Source: Xestospongia muta | Lineage: Eukaryota > Porifera > Demospongiae > Haplosclerida > Petrosiidae | DNA: 64,000 nt | Reading direction: 5' to 3' | Assembly: GCA_963693285.1 (NCBI GenBank) | Contig: OY848925.1 | Location: 3,636,932-3,700,931 of the forward strand | Shown here: in pieces, positions 20,648 to 33,999 of the stretch | Layout: the number at the start of each line of letters is the position of its first letter | How positions within the stretch are numbered: the first letter of the stretch is position 1 | Translations under genes and position numbers: made by a program | Notes under the pieces: model-generated | Seen by the model: the letters and a program-made list of their open reading frames with translations, nothing else | Databases searched by the model: none | Told to the model about the DNA's origin: nothing

Positions 20648-23600
20648 TTACTGAGTTGCATGAGATCCAGTACTTGTACCCCCCACATCTAAAAAAATTG
20701 AAATATAAAACAAAACACCATTAAAGCTAATACAAAATGGATAAGACCAAGACTATGTAGTATGATAACAAATTAAGATTCACATTTATCTTGGTCAATG
20801 TGCTGCATCCAGTTGTAGTATAAATCAAAGGCACAAACTAGAACCATTGTACTATACTAATATATAATATTTCTAACATAATAGTTTTATCAGATGAGCC
20901 TATATTTTGTAGTTTAGACAATGCTGCCATATAGACAGGAATGAATTAGGTAATGGCCCTGTAATTATACAAGACATAGAACCCTCTACATACTAATATG
21001 AGATGAAAAATAACTGTACCTCCTTTTATGAGATACTGTCTAATGTCAGTAGCCAATGAATTATTATGAAGAGGTCCTTCAATAATTTTGATGATCTTTC
21101 TCCAAGTAGTTGAGGTTGGTTTGTTATTGAGCCAATTCTGAAGTATTTTTGACAACTTTACTTCATTTGATAAATTTGTACTGAGCAAGCCATCAAGAGT
21201 ATTACCATCAACTCCAAGTAGAGCGCCGATCTCATACCATTTAGAAGAAACTGAGGATAGAAACTCTAGCAGAACATGTGTCTGTGGCTTCAAATCTGTG
21301 ACAGGATACAGAATATATTATATACTTATTTTGCAGGTGCAGTGACTTTGAAAGGATTAATGTAACTTTTTAAAAAGTTTAAAATCTGTTGCCGTTAGTC
21401 TTGCAAAACAAACAAGCATCTGAAATACATATTAAACTTTTCCTTTAGGCAGGACACAAGCAGCTATTACTGTGGTATAGAAAAAAGCAAGACAGAATTT
21501 ACCCAATAAATAAGTGAAGTAGGAATGGATTTGCAAATGTACTAAATTTCTACATCATTTTTAGACAGTATATATATATATATATATATATAGGTTGCTA
21601 TGACAGTATCAAATTAGCCAATTTCACTAAGTTAGTAGCGTTAATTAAGTCAAAAATCCATTAATTCATAAAGATAGCATGGACCTTGTGTATAAGGACT
21701 GTTATATTAAAAAAAATAAGGAGTTGTATGTAATAAAATCAATCGTGTGAATAGTTAAATATAAATTAATAAAAGTAAATAATTGTGAAAATTGTTTAAT
21801 AATTTTCATACTTACCTACATTAGGTATCTCATCTAAACCTAATTGGAAATATTATTTAATAAAACAAGGAGTCACTAACACTATACACAAACCTTTAAA
21901 GAGGTATTGCTCAGACATACTTTCTATATTGTGTTCATTTAATGGAGGATAAGCAAGGTCCTATAACAGAATGTGGTATAAATATAGTCCAGTACAAAAT
22001 GTGGTAAAGTATGATGCAGTACAGAATGTATGATGCATGACATTACATTTATTGTATCCTCAAACTAACATATACTTACAAAAGGATTACGTCCGGCAAA
22101 CACACTAAGTTGCCTGCAACGTTCCTTTACTGACATATGACTTAATAATAAGGGTGATGATGAGAAAAAAAAACACCTTTCTTGTATGTGCTGAAGGTGG
22201 TCTTTTCTAAGTAATAATTTAGCACTGAAAAGTGTTTTTGTGACTGAAGGAGCAATGCAAAAAAAAGGGTCATGAGCTCCCACAATCTGTTCAACGCCCA
22301 CCCTCTTGGTGCTATTGTCATCGCCAACATCACCTTTTGTAAGCACTGATCGAGCAACATCTTTTATATTATAAAGTGTGCGTTCATCCATAAGAAGACT
22401 ACGAGCTTTTCCTACATCACTAGGAGCAATGAGGTACTCTTCACAATCAAATGCGTGCATGTTACTCTTCAATGTTAATATGGCCTCAACAACATTATTG
22501 AAATGTTTGTGGCTGTTTTCAATGTCATTCATTGTTGTAATTACTGTAACGCAACGATAGTGCTCTGTCACTTCGACAATAACTTCAACTTTATCATCAT
22601 TATTCACCCAATAAATGCCATTCGTCCACACATCACATCGACGAGCTAACATTAGGACTTGCGGATCTCCAGCAATTGTTCCAGCTCTATTATGACGTGG
22701 AAGACAAAAAATGTAGGAAAGGCTAAAAAGGAGAAGATGAAGAAACCGTGTTGAGAGAAATTGGTTAGGATCAGGACACCAGAGGCACCATCCCAACCCA
22801 TTTTCTATTTTAATATCTGTAGGGGGCTTAGCATCAATGAGGGATGGAAAAAATAGCAGCTCATCCAATGGCAGAGGAACTGAAGCTGATATATTGGTTT
22901 TGAACATTTGTAGTGTATTAGATTCTAAAACATGACAGAACTGAAGACTTCTAAGGAACCCAATTAACATATGAATATCGTGATTTGGAAATAATTTTTC
23001 CAGAACAGATGTAGGCACAATGCCAGTATTACTAGCAATATCTTGATGGACATGATCAATTTCTTTTGGAGCAAAAAGGATCCCATTGAGTTCATTGAGA
23101 AGTGCAGCTCTGTCAATAACTACCCAACTTTGAGCATCATCCTCATTTTTAAGAAATAAAATGAGACCTTTGTCACTTAAAGTGGTTAGGAATTGCAACA
23201 AGATTGACCTTTCTGAAGGAAGTGAAGGGTCATCACGCTCTCTTAATTTGATACATAGCTTCTTTAGGCTAATAGCTATAATATTATCTTTGGTACAAAG
23301 CAATTGCAAGAAGGAGAATTGAACATGGCAGTAAAAACTAATTTTATCGGATCGATCAAGTATAGCTTTGCAGCTATAAGAAAGCGTAGCAACAAACTCT
23401 TTGACGCCTTTTCCTCCAGGACGATGACATTCCATAGGTAAGAACCCATGAAAGTCTTGTGAATGATCAGCTTTTTTAGCAACTTCAGCAACTACTTTTG
23501 AAATTTTCTCACAACCATCAGTCATCTCATCAAGTCGACTTCCAATGACAAGTATTTGAGATGGCCTTGAGCTTGATAAATGAAGACTGGCATTCTTTAT

Positions 23601-24700
23601 AAAATTAAACCAGTAATATAAATCATATTTAATCGTGCGGAGATCATCAGTCATCTTAAAAAGTATGGCAAAAACAGCAGGTGTGTTTAGCATGAGATTT
23701 TCGAGAATTGCTGCATGACTACTGTAATATTCCTTATGCCCTGCAAGATCATAAAGGACAATGTTTCCCACTTCGTGACTGGAAAAGTTATGTGCATTAA
23801 TACCAGTAGTAAGTACGTCTACTGGAATAGGATCAGATGTGTCAAACTTGTAGTTAGGTGGTTTCTTAGCTCGTTCCATAATGACTGCTGCAAGCGAACT
23901 TTTACCTGCACCAGTGTTACCACAAAAAAAGACTTTGCTGTAGGATTCTACAGGAAACTCTTTTCGACATTGCTCAAATGGTTCAAACATCTTTAAAATA
24001 CCAAAGCGATTTACATTGTCACGATAAACAAGTTCCATTGCTGTTTCATTATGTCTGTTCTTAGCCATTGGGTTGACCTTTCCTGATGACAAAAGAGATT
24101 TCACAACATCACCATAACAACCTTCACAAGCACCATGAAGGGGTGTATTACCAAACTAAAAAAATAAAATGTATTTCCTTAAACTATAGTAATTATAATT
24201 CTATTTGTTTCAGATTAAAACATGACAATTAGAATTACTTTATTTATATCTAAATTTGAAAGCATTTTGTATGTATTTTAACCAGCTAAGTATTATGTCA
24301 CAAATCAGCTATAAGAATTTTGTACCAATTAAAACATTGGTTGAATATTTTTGAAGGAATGATAATTAGACATTTTGAAAAAGGCTTAACTCATCCATGT
24401 ATTCTTAATATACAAAACTCTAAGCCTGCATTTAAAAAGACTTTATTCTACTTCACTTTTTAATGGAAGTGCATCTACAGTGAGTGAAACTGACTGAAAC
24501 CAGAGCTAATTTTTCGGAAAAGCTTTAAAAACAAATCTAATCAATTGTGGACTTACTTTCATAATAAAGTTTTGAATAAGTATGTTAAAATGTTTTAGGA
24601 CATAGTATATGTTATACATTAATTTTATTTTATTTAATCAATAAACCATAAATGCATGTCACAACATACATAATCAGCAATGTCAGGGTTAGCACCATCA
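20648..24700 (-). CDS. Ankyrin - Roc-like GTPase - death-domain protein
   Basis: Exons on the minus strand: 24700-24679 (running into the gap), 24155-22080, about 21961-21896, 21838-21816, 21295-21020 and 20688-20648 (TAA). Ankyrin repeats: NPDIADY joins FGNTPLHGACEGCYGDVV across an intron. The big exon then carries a P-loop, CGNTGAGKSSL (about 23889-23921), a DLAGHKEYY switch and an SRLDEM guanine-type motif, so a Roc/Ras-like GTPase. About 400 residues of COR-like sequence follow. The exon at 21295 encodes a six-helix death domain (SKWYEIGALLGV, LQNWLNNKP, IRQYLIK). This order is that of the C-terminal part of DAPK1-like proteins; no kinase is visible. The likely role is cytosolic signalling through GTP-dependent conformational change and death-domain contacts. 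The 5' exons are in or beyond the gap. All motifs look intact. Confidence 0.85.
24156..24678. other. Intron of the ankyrin-GTPase-death gene
   Basis: AT-rich sequence between the GTATGT donor at 24678 (minus strand) and the TTTTTTAG acceptor at 24156. No other feature seen. Confidence 0.7.
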
Positions 24701-24900
24701 NNNNNNNNNNNNNNNNNNNNNNNNNNNNNNNNNNNNNNNNNNNNNNNNNNNNNNNNNNNNNNNNNNNNNNNNNNNNNNNNNNNNNNNNNNNNNNNNNNNN
24801 NNNNNNNNNNNNNNNNNNNNNNNNNNNNNNNNNNNNNNNNNNNNNNNNNNNNNNNNNNNNNNNNNNNNNNNNNNNNNNNNNNNNNNNNNNNNNNNNNNNN
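24701..24900. other. Assembly gap (200 N)
   Basis: Unsequenced bases. The gap interrupts an ankyrin exon of the minus-strand gene; any open frames spanning it are artefacts. Confidence 1.
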
Positions 24901-25124
24901 TTTACTATGGATCCTGGCACTGTATACCATAAATTGTCCAGGTGAGTTTACAGATTAATATATGGTCCCTTGGACCATGCGTGACTATTACAATGCATCT
25001 CTGTTTGTCATGGTAGTTTTGGAACAAGTCTACCTCAACCTATGAGTTTGTCAATGTAGAAGGCTAGCTTATTTAACCTCCAGCACCTGTATAATGTAAT
25101 ATAATAGGTGATAGACTTATTATT

Positions 25125-25970
25125 AACCTCGCTGTGCGTGGGCGCAAAGCGAGGGTACTGTAGTCTGTTTGTGTGTGTGTGTGTGTGTGTGTCTGTTACC
25201 TGGGTTGTTTTTTTGAACTGCTATAACTTGGCAACCGAAGCGTTAGCAGCTACCAACGTTTAGCAACGAATAGAAAAACATGTGGACTTTACAACAGTAG
25301 TATCAAGAACATCATCAAGAAAAACAGAAGCTTAAACTAGCAAAAGGATTTTCAGGCTGCAGAGGTCAAGTGCCGTTTCTCGAAAAGTAAAAAACTTAAC
25401 GTGGAGATTTTTTAGTCTGTTGTAAACAATCTCAGAGGAATACGGATCAGCAAGACAGAAGGCCGTTGGTCGAAGTAATCTTTAAAAAAGTTCTGAAAAA
25501 TGTTTTGTGGACTTGGAGCGAAGTAACGCATTCAGGAAACGTCTCCAAGCACTGAAAAGACTCCTACTAATAGATAATATATCGATTTATATATTTGTAC
25601 TACGGGACGTTTCCAAAGAACGTTTCATCTTCAAGTTACAATAAATTTTGTATATGAAATATTGATACATTTTAAAGGGTCATGTAAAGACTCAGAGAAA
25701 CTTTTCATTACGAAATTAGCACTTAATCTTGCTTGGCAATTGAATGATACTATCACTTACTCAGTTACTGCTTCACAGACATGGCAAACCTAGAAATCAA
25801 GCAACAATTAATGAGCATATACAGAATGACAAAGCTTACCATTTTATAATCACACCTTCTGGAATGTTAATAAATTTTCTTGCAATAACAACATCATAGC
25901 TGGGCCTAAGCTGGCATAGGATTTATAAATAACTTAGAAACTGCAGCGAGGTTCGGCACTTTAGTGCCTT
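25125..25970. repeat. ~850-bp repeat, tandem copy 1
   Basis: Starts AACCTCGCTG and ends near CAGCGAGGTT, its complement, followed by a GCACTTTAGTGC hairpin. The first 30 bases also fold (CCTCGCT...AGCGAGG). A (GT)n tract lies inside. A second copy in the same orientation starts at 26026. No intact gene; it looks like a non-autonomous element with short terminal inverted repeats. Confidence 0.8.
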
Positions 25971-26025
25971 TCATTTTGAATGAAATCTATATACAGTTGT
26001 CTTCTTCTATATATTTTTAATTATT

Positions 26026-26078
26026 AACCTCGCTGTGCGTGGGCGCAAAGCGAGGGTACTGTAGTCTGTCAGTGTGTG

Positions 26079-26109
<31 letters not shown>

Positions 26110-26885
26110 CTGCACTGCCTGTTTTTTTTGAACTGCTATAACTTGGCAAGCGAAGCGTTAGAAGCTACCAACGTTTAGCAACGAATAGAAAAACGTATGG
26201 ACTTTACAACAGTAGTATCAAGAACATTGTCAAAGAAAACAAAAGCTTAAAATTCGCAAATGAATCTTCAGGCTGCAGAGGTCAAGTACCGTTTCTCGAA
26301 AAGTAAAAAACTTAATGTGGAGATTTTTTAGTATGCTGTAGAGAATCTTAGAGGACTACGGATCACCAAGACAGAAGGCCGTTGGTCGAAGCAATCATTA
26401 GAAAAGTTCTGAAAAGTGTTTTGTGGACTTGGAGCGAAGTAACGCATTCAGGAAACGTCTCAAAGCGCTGAAAAAACTGCTACTAATAGATAATATATCG
26501 ATTTATATTTGTATTACGGGACGTTTCCAAAGAACGTTTCATTTTCAAGTTACAATAAAATTTGTATATGAAATATTGATACATTTTAAAGCGTCATGTA
26601 AAGACTCAGAGAAACTTTTCATCACGAATTTAGCACTTAATCTTGCTTGGCAATTGAATGATACTATCACTTACTCAGTTACTGCTTCACAGACATGGCA
26701 AACCTAGAAATCAAGCAACAATTAATGAGCATATACAGAATGACAAAGCTTACCATTTTATAACCACACCTTCTGGAATGTTAATAAATTTTCTTGCAAT
26801 AACAACATCATAGCTGGGCCTAAGCTGGCATAGGATTTATAAATAACTTAGAAACTGCAGCAAGGTTCTGCACTTTAGTGCCTTT
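26026..26885. repeat. ~850-bp repeat, tandem copy 2
   Basis: Same sequence as 25125-25970 in the same orientation, roughly 90% or better by eye, with a longer (GT)n tract. A 94-codon open frame at 26423-26707 is closed in copy 1, so it is unlikely to be a gene. Confidence 0.8.
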
Positions 26886-27083
26886 CATTGTATTATGAAA
26901 ATATTCATAGTCTATAAGATAATTACAGTATATTGTACTTACATTAATACTTAATCCTGCATATTAAGTTATATTACATTTATATTATATCTCATTAATA
27001 ATAATGATGTACATAAATCTGCTGTAGCAGTATTATTGTTACATAATAGGAAATGACTTGTTACACTGTCGTTGTATTCTTAG

Positions 27084-27182
27084 GATGATGATACTGCATT
27101 ACACTGTGCAGCCTACAATAATAATGTTGACCTTATTAGGACAATTATGGATTTAATTGTTCAGATTGATGCTAAGGTTGAG
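27084..27182 (+). CDS. Ankyrin-repeat exon of the plus-strand paralogue
   Basis: The acceptor TTCTTAG is followed by 33 codons reading DDDTALHCAAYNNNVDLI and ending at a GAG|GTGAGT donor. TALHCAAYNNNVDL fits the ankyrin consensus TPLHxAAxxGHxxxV. It is the 5'-most recognised exon of the decayed gene whose main exon lies at 29889. Confidence 0.7.
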
Positions 27183-27309
27183 GTGAGTATGATTAAATGT
27201 TAAAAACCATTTTTGTACAAGATATTATTTCTGATGTGGGCAAGCATGATGTCATGCACATGGTCCTACTAAGATAGTTTTGGACCATGTGGTTATACAT
27301 GTATACTAT

Positions 27310-27319
27310 ACTATCCAAA

Positions 27320-27383
<64 letters not shown>

Positions 27384-27385
27384 CT
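27310..27385. repeat. (TA)n microsatellite
   Basis: About 60 bases of almost pure TA dinucleotide repeat in an intron. Confidence 0.9.
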
Positions 27386-27717
27386 CCACTTCTATCATAT
27401 TGCTGTAATGTTTTAAGTGTATTTTGAATGAAATGACCCGCTTATAGTAACTGCTGATGTACATGACAACTGATGAGTTTGAATAACTGGTGCTATTAAA
27501 GATTCAAATATAATACAGCTGATCAAGATTAAGACTACTTAAAGTTTCTGAAAGAAGAGAATCATCTTTGAGCAGCACCATAACTTCTTCAACTTCCAAT
27601 CTTCTCAGTCAGCATATATATGTGTATACTGTATTTCTCTCAATTGGTTATTTATTATTACTATTCATGACAAAGTCTTTACTTGAAATAGACATTCCTT
27701 TATATTGAAACTTAATG

Positions 27718-27775
27718 GTTAACTCAGACACCACTAACACTTGCATTACACTGTGCAGCCTACAATAATAATAAT
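27718..27775 (+). pseudogene. Partial duplicate of the ankyrin exon
   Basis: GCATTACACTGTGCAGCCTA followed by CAATAATAAT repeats 27093-27122 almost exactly. It reads TLALHCAAYNNNN and then runs into AT-rich sequence. No donor follows, so it is an exon remnant or a partial local duplication. Confidence 0.6.
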
Positions 27776-29888
27776 AGTAAAATATGACGACATGTTGGGA
27801 AATACTAGCATGTTTGCAGGTATACCCACACCATGCATTTATTCCAGTCAGGTGTTTATAGTACTGTGCCACAAATGTCTACCCAATAACTTCTAATATA
27901 GGCACCTCTCCAATATAGGTACCCCTCTGGTCAATTTTCATGTTTACATGCTATAATAGCAGTTTTCCTTTTGGTTAGTAATTCATTTTACTGGTTTCTG
28001 ATTAATTAGAAATAAAGTAGGCTAAACTTTAGTTGCATGTTTGTATTATGACAATTGAATTTAGAGTGTTTGTATTTAGTTTAAACTAATAATAGAGAGT
28101 ACTTGATGATTCAAAGCTTATAAGAACACTTCGGTACTGTCATGACAACTTTTGAGTTTAGAAAGAATACAACAAGGCAACACGTTAGAATCAACAATTA
28201 GCACAGAAGTTGTATATGTTAATTAGTTCATTTGTGTTGTTTCTATCACACTTGTTTTTAAAAAAAGTTGTAAAACTAAGGGTTTAGACATTGTTATGAT
28301 TGATGATGGCATTATATCCTGTATTGAGATCTAGATTCAGTGTAATTGGACTCAAACAATAGAAAGTAAACTAACATATTATTACATAGTAACTATATAA
28401 TGATTATTAAATAGGTTGTTGAAACATATATGCCACCTGTACTTATAAATATACAAACATTGAATACTCTTGAGAAGTTTTAATGGCAAATAACATATTA
28501 TTCATGACAGTATTGAAAACAGATTTACTGACATACTTAAGCTATGAATTATCTGATAGGTATGAGCAGTCAACAGTAAAATATTGTTTTGTGATAGTAA
28601 GATACTTTTGGAGCCTTTGATGTACAAACTATAGCTGTCTAGTTCACAGGGAAGATATACAGTAACAATCCATTGATGATGGACAATTTTGATTGCAGAT
28701 CTGCATTCTTAAAATTGTTTTAACAAGCACTTGACCTTTACCTCCTATTATGATGTTAAATGAATATAACAATTATGTCCACATATACACAACAATGATA
28801 AGTACAACCATAAAGAGCTCTTATGAGTTCCTGAAATAGACAATATAGTGTTCATTAATTATTATTTATCAATCTGTGTTAGTTTCATGCCAGATGATGA
28901 AATAAATCTCACACAATACATGGACAAACTATCCAAAGTTTATTTCACCTACATTTCTCAAATTTGCTCTGGATATAAATAATTGGAGATACTACTTAAT
29001 ATGCTCTATCTATGTAGCCATTAAACAATTTAGAAAAGTTAGTAACTAAAGTCATCCTTAGATCTAAAACTAATGTGTGCTCTTTTTACTTCCAAAAAAT
29101 ATTATGAATCAAGTTATAACCACTTTTTAAAAATGTTAATCATTGCACAATTAGAGGAAAATGCATAATGTCTAACTATTATTTATCCTCTTTTTGCATT
29201 TAAACTTTATATTAATTATTATTTTAATGTTATTAAATTATGCTTTCATAGTTATTCATCTTCCTTTACATTGTCTATTAACTTGCATATCATATTCTTC
29301 TTAATCACATTACTCACATCATCACTTTGGTATATATAGCAGACAATTTTGTTAGAACAAAAAGTTATAACTCAAGTTACTACAGACAACATAAATGATA
29401 AAAAATCTTCTTTAGTATACACATGCATACTTTTTGATAATAGTATATGTAGATTCATCTATTCTCTGATAATCAAGTCTGTGCAAATTGATTGATCATG
29501 TTTTAAAAATAAAACTGATCTTAAAATGTTTATAGACAAATATAAATTGTTCTTAAACCTACACATTTTACAAGTCTTAGAGATGTCATTCTTAAAATAT
29601 TATATTGATTATTAAAAGCAAGAAGTTTTAGACTATTATAATAAACACAGCTGCTTTAAATAGTGATCACTTTCATTGCTTATTAATTAACTTATACATC
29701 AATTGATTATTATAATAAAGGATATGTATAATCTTGATTATCGTTTTCTACCTTGATACAAGTAGGCCATACGTTCTAAAGTCAATACATGTAATTGTAA
29801 TAAAATTTTCACGTTTTATTGCTATCTTTTGTTTTGTGTGTAAAATCAACAATACTGTGGAACTTTAGTACTGTTATTTCTCTCTCAG
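27776..29888. other. Long AT-rich intron-like stretch
   Basis: No supported gene. It separates the ankyrin exons from the main exon of the plus-strand pseudogene. Confidence 0.6.
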
Positions 29889-32702
29889 AGTGGAAATACA
29901 CCACTTCATGATGCTTGTTCTAGAGGTTCAGTAGATGCAATCAAATTTTTCTTATCATCTTGGGTAGTGGATGTAATGTCCAATAATAATAATGAGCAAG
30001 CACCAATTGAACTTGTTCCTCAAAATCACAAGAATCGTTTGGAAATTTTAAAAAAAGCTTGAGCTTTTTAGCAATGTCAAGTTGACTTATCTGTGGAATC
30101 CTATGGTAAAGTGTTAATGTGTGGGAAAACTGCTTCAAGGAAACGTTCTCTTACCACCGTCATCATGGAATGAGCTAAGAAACCAGTTAATCACAAATTT
30201 GATTCATCTGAATATGTCACAGTAGAACCACTAACAACTGGTATTAATCCACATACCTTTACAAGTCATGAAATTGGGAATTTCATCCTCTATGACCTCA
30301 CTGGTCACAGAAAATATTACAGTAGTCATGCTGCTGTCCTGGAAAATCTAATGCTTAGCTCACCTGCTGTATTTGGCCTATTCCAAGCTAATAAATGACA
30401 GGAAGACTATTAGAAAAGAGTTATAGTACTGGTGTAACTTCATTTAAAACGTCAGCAAAGGAATGAAGACTTCAAAGCGATCACAAATTATTGTCTTTGG
30501 AAGTCGACTAGATGAGCTGATTACTAGCTTGGATCCAATATCTGAATTGGATCATGATGTTGCTAAGAAAGTGACCTATTCACAGAAATTACATGGGTTT
30601 ATACCAATGGAATGCTCTTGGAGGTAAAGGAGTCAAAGAGTTCATCCTTACTTTGTCAAAGAGCTGTAAAGCTGTTCTAGATCGATCTAACAAATTAGTT
30701 GCTATTACCACATCCAATACTCCTTCCTGCAACTACTTCAAAGATTACTAGCCATTGTTTGAAAGGGCTATTTGCTTTATTAAAAGAGCATAATGGTCCT
30801 TCTCTTCCATCTGAAATGTCAGTGTTACTTGAATTCCTGACCATTTTCAGTAACAATGGTCTCATTTCATTCCTCAGAAATAATGTAGGTCAAAGTTGGG
30901 TAGTTATTAACAAAGTTGCTCTACTTTGAAAAGTTAATGGTGTCCTCTTTGTTCCAGCAGCAATTGAGTATGTTTATTGAGAAATGGCTAGTAATACTGG
31001 CATTGTGCCTTGAGCTCTATCAGCTCTCAAAGAAGCATTTCCTGATCATAATACTGATATGGTAGTTGGTTTTCTTTAAAGTGTACAGTTTTGCCTCATG
31101 ATTGAATAAAGCACTCTTGGTGATCTTGAAACTAACATATAAGCAACAATACCTCTGCCATTAGAGGAGCAATTATTTTTCCCAGCATTTGTCACTGCTG
31201 AACCTCCCCACTGATATTAAAATAAAGAATCGGTTAGAATGGTGTCTGTGGTGTCCTGATCACAATCAATTCCTTTCGACATGATTTCTTCACATCCTTC
31301 TTCTTTACCTCGACTATATTTGTTGCCTCTGTTCTCAAAGAAAACCTGGTATAATTAATAAAACTACCATGCTGTACAAAAGTAAGCTCGTCAATGTACA
31401 GTATGTACTAATTGTATATATTGGAAGAACAAATTTGAGGTTGTCATTAAAGTTTTGAATATAATCACTGTGTTACTGTACTTACATCAAAGAAAGAAAT
31501 GGAGGAAAGTCAGTTATTAAAAAAGTCCTGTGTCTTAAGGAGCACTTTGCTCATTTACAAGAGATGAATATATGATTGCACCAGATCAGCTATCTACTGG
31601 TCATACTCTTGAGGTCTGCAAACACACACTTTATTCAATAGATTTTGCTGTCTCATTTCTTGGTAAAACCAATATTATGGGTACAGATGACGATATTGCA
31701 CATGATGTCAAAGAGATTGTAGGAAATGAAGATCCTTTTCTTCACGTTTGGTCTTTTAGTGATGAAAACTATGTTCAAGACAAGTAATGCTGAGTTATCA
31801 GTTCAAGATGATTATTTTCGACACATTCATGATGTCTGTAGTAGTGACACATTTTTATTATCTGTTTAATATGCTCACATCTCTATAAAGGAGCACTGTA
31901 ACCATTTGAGTGTCTATGCTGGGAGCATTCCTTTGGTAAGTGAATGTATAATTATTTATTTATTTTTAATGTACAAGTAGTTTTAAATTTGAATATTATG
32001 TTGTTGTACTGCTCTATCTATACCATGTACAGGATCTTGCCTCACCTCCATTATCTAAAGATAATATTAAACAGACCTCTAAGTCACTTGTTAAGAAGAC
32101 ATGCCAAGTTTAGTCTTTATTTGTTTGATGATATATTGTTTTATTACATATTATCTGATAGCATCTGATAAAACAGGAGTAACTACACTGCTTGGTGAAT
32201 TACTCCTTTTTTTTCATTGTTACTTTTAGTATTCTCTTTTCTCATATAATATAGGAATGTCAAATGACGCTACTATAATTCATCACATCTTAATACACCA
32301 GTAGAAAATATATTAGGTAAGACTATTAAAAGTTAATGGCTTGTTTGTATGTTTGTCATTATTACTATAATACTGTCTAAAACTTGATTTTAAGGCTGTG
32401 TACGTTCTATTGTAAATATTGACCAGATTCTTTCTAAAGTTCCTAAAAAGAAAGATGTTATAGCATTATTAAAGCCTATTAAAGACAATTGTTACCTCAT
32501 TGGGGACTCACTTGAAGTTAACACTGAAAAATTAGAGACCTTGAAGATGAGTAATAACTCAACAGAGATGAACCTGTCAATTGTGATCAATAAATGGCTA
32601 GAAGAGAAATCAAATGAAACAACATAGGAGGTGTGATTAGATGTAGTGGAGGCCCAATTATTATAATCATCAAATTGGTAATGATATTCATACATTTCTA
32701 AA
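29889..32702 (+). pseudogene. Decayed paralogue of the ankyrin-GTPase-death gene
   Basis: Same exon plan as 20648-24155 on the other strand. The main exon 29889-31935 starts SGNTPLHDACSRGSVDAI and ends at a GTAAGT donor, as the intact gene does. It retains GKVLMCGKTASRKRS at the P-loop position (GxTAxRKR in place of GxTGxGKS), YDLTGHRKYYSSHAAVLENL and VVINKVALL, but stops and frameshifts occur about every 100 bases. Further exons: 32033 (DLASPPLSKDNIK, matching DLAYPPLNEHNIE), about 32260 and 32395-32702, with a death domain (YLIGDSLEVNTEKLETL, VINKWLEEKSNETT) broken by a TAG where Trp is expected. It cannot encode a working GTPase. Confidence 0.82.
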
Positions 32703-33676
32703 GTAACCTAAAGTGCATACTAAATATGTGAAACAGTAGTAGATTTGTATGTTGTTACTCCTTATCTCCTTTCTATATAACCTTTAAACTAAATATTTTA
32801 TGTACATATCAGAAATTGAGTTTTTTGGAACTGAAATTCCATTCATATTTGTTACATTACATCCATTGTACTTCACATTGAAATATTGATATTGTTTTAT
32901 TTACTCTTAATATTTAATTTCATCTAAGTGTCATTGTGAGATATCTGTCACTTCACCCATCTTCATTCATCCATCTATCCATACATTGACTAGGTAACTT
33001 TAATATTCTACAATAGTGCTATCATCAAATATTCTTAGTTTCATAGTCACTTCAAGTGACCATGGGATCTGACTAAGTACAATCTTTTAGCAGCAACATA
33101 ATTTAATAATTTTTTGTCATTTAATACTTTCTTGATAATTACTGTGGAGCACAATAGTCATTTCATCATGATTGTCTTTGATGGGTGTAATCATTTGACA
33201 AACTACACAATTTTCAAAGTTCAAGGGAATATAAGAGATCACTAGCAGATACTATTTTCTTTATAAGCTTCATGTTTTTGCCTTTCTTTCTATTATGGTG
33301 AAGTCTGTCATTTTATAATCCTGGTACTGTAAACAGTTTCACATCAACAGTCTTTATGTTTAAGGTTACTCCAGTGAATATATTCTTTAGTTTGAAGTTG
33401 ATGCTACAAAAATTTGAAAAAAACAATGAATGTACTGATCATATAAGGTAAGTAAATAAAATCATTTCCTTTTAGAAATGGACTATAGTTAGTACAAAAC
33501 AAAGAATACAAAGAAAATAGTAGAATCTCTTATTTCCACACTTTCTTTTTATTTATATCAATCAAACTGCCTCTATATAGCTCTCATTGTTACTGTTATT
33601 TAATAGTAGCTCTAATGAAAGTTTTTTAAATTAAATGTTTGCTAGAAAAAGATTTCTATATTGAACATAACCCTCA

Positions 33677-33739
<63 letters not shown>

Positions 33740-33999
33740 TCTCTTTCTTATGCAATATCACTCTCTCTCTTTTCCCCCTATAATGTGCAGATTAGATATA
33801 TGCAAGATCTGGGTTCATTCACATAGCAGCCATTTATCTTAATGCATTAAAACCAGGTAGTATTGAACATGTCTAGTGTAATGTTAAAAAGAAAGTACCT
33901 TTTTTGTTAGATATACCTCGTTTATCTTAATGAAAGAATTGTCACAAATATTAATCAAGAATTGTGTAAAAGCTTATAAACTCTATTTCCAATGCAAAG
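32703..33999. other. Non-coding stretch
   Basis: AT-rich, no supported gene apart from the CT tract annotated at 33680. Confidence 0.6.
33680..33735. repeat. (CT)n microsatellite
   Basis: About 55 bases of pure CT repeat. It creates a false poly-Leu/Ser open frame. Confidence 0.95.

Noticed and set aside
24901..24941. Possible plus-strand exon (TMDPGTVYHKLS) ending at a GTGAGT donor
   Set aside because: Only 14 codons next to a gap, with no recognisable family or acceptor.
24630..24958. Open frames across the N gap
   Set aside because: They consist mainly of undetermined residues. Only the ankyrin piece at 24679-24700 has support.
26423..26707. 94-codon open frame inside the tandem repeat
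   Set aside because: The same region in the other repeat copy is interrupted, so there is no sign of selection on coding.
33639..33842. 67-codon open frame
   Set aside because: Created by a (CT)n microsatellite.
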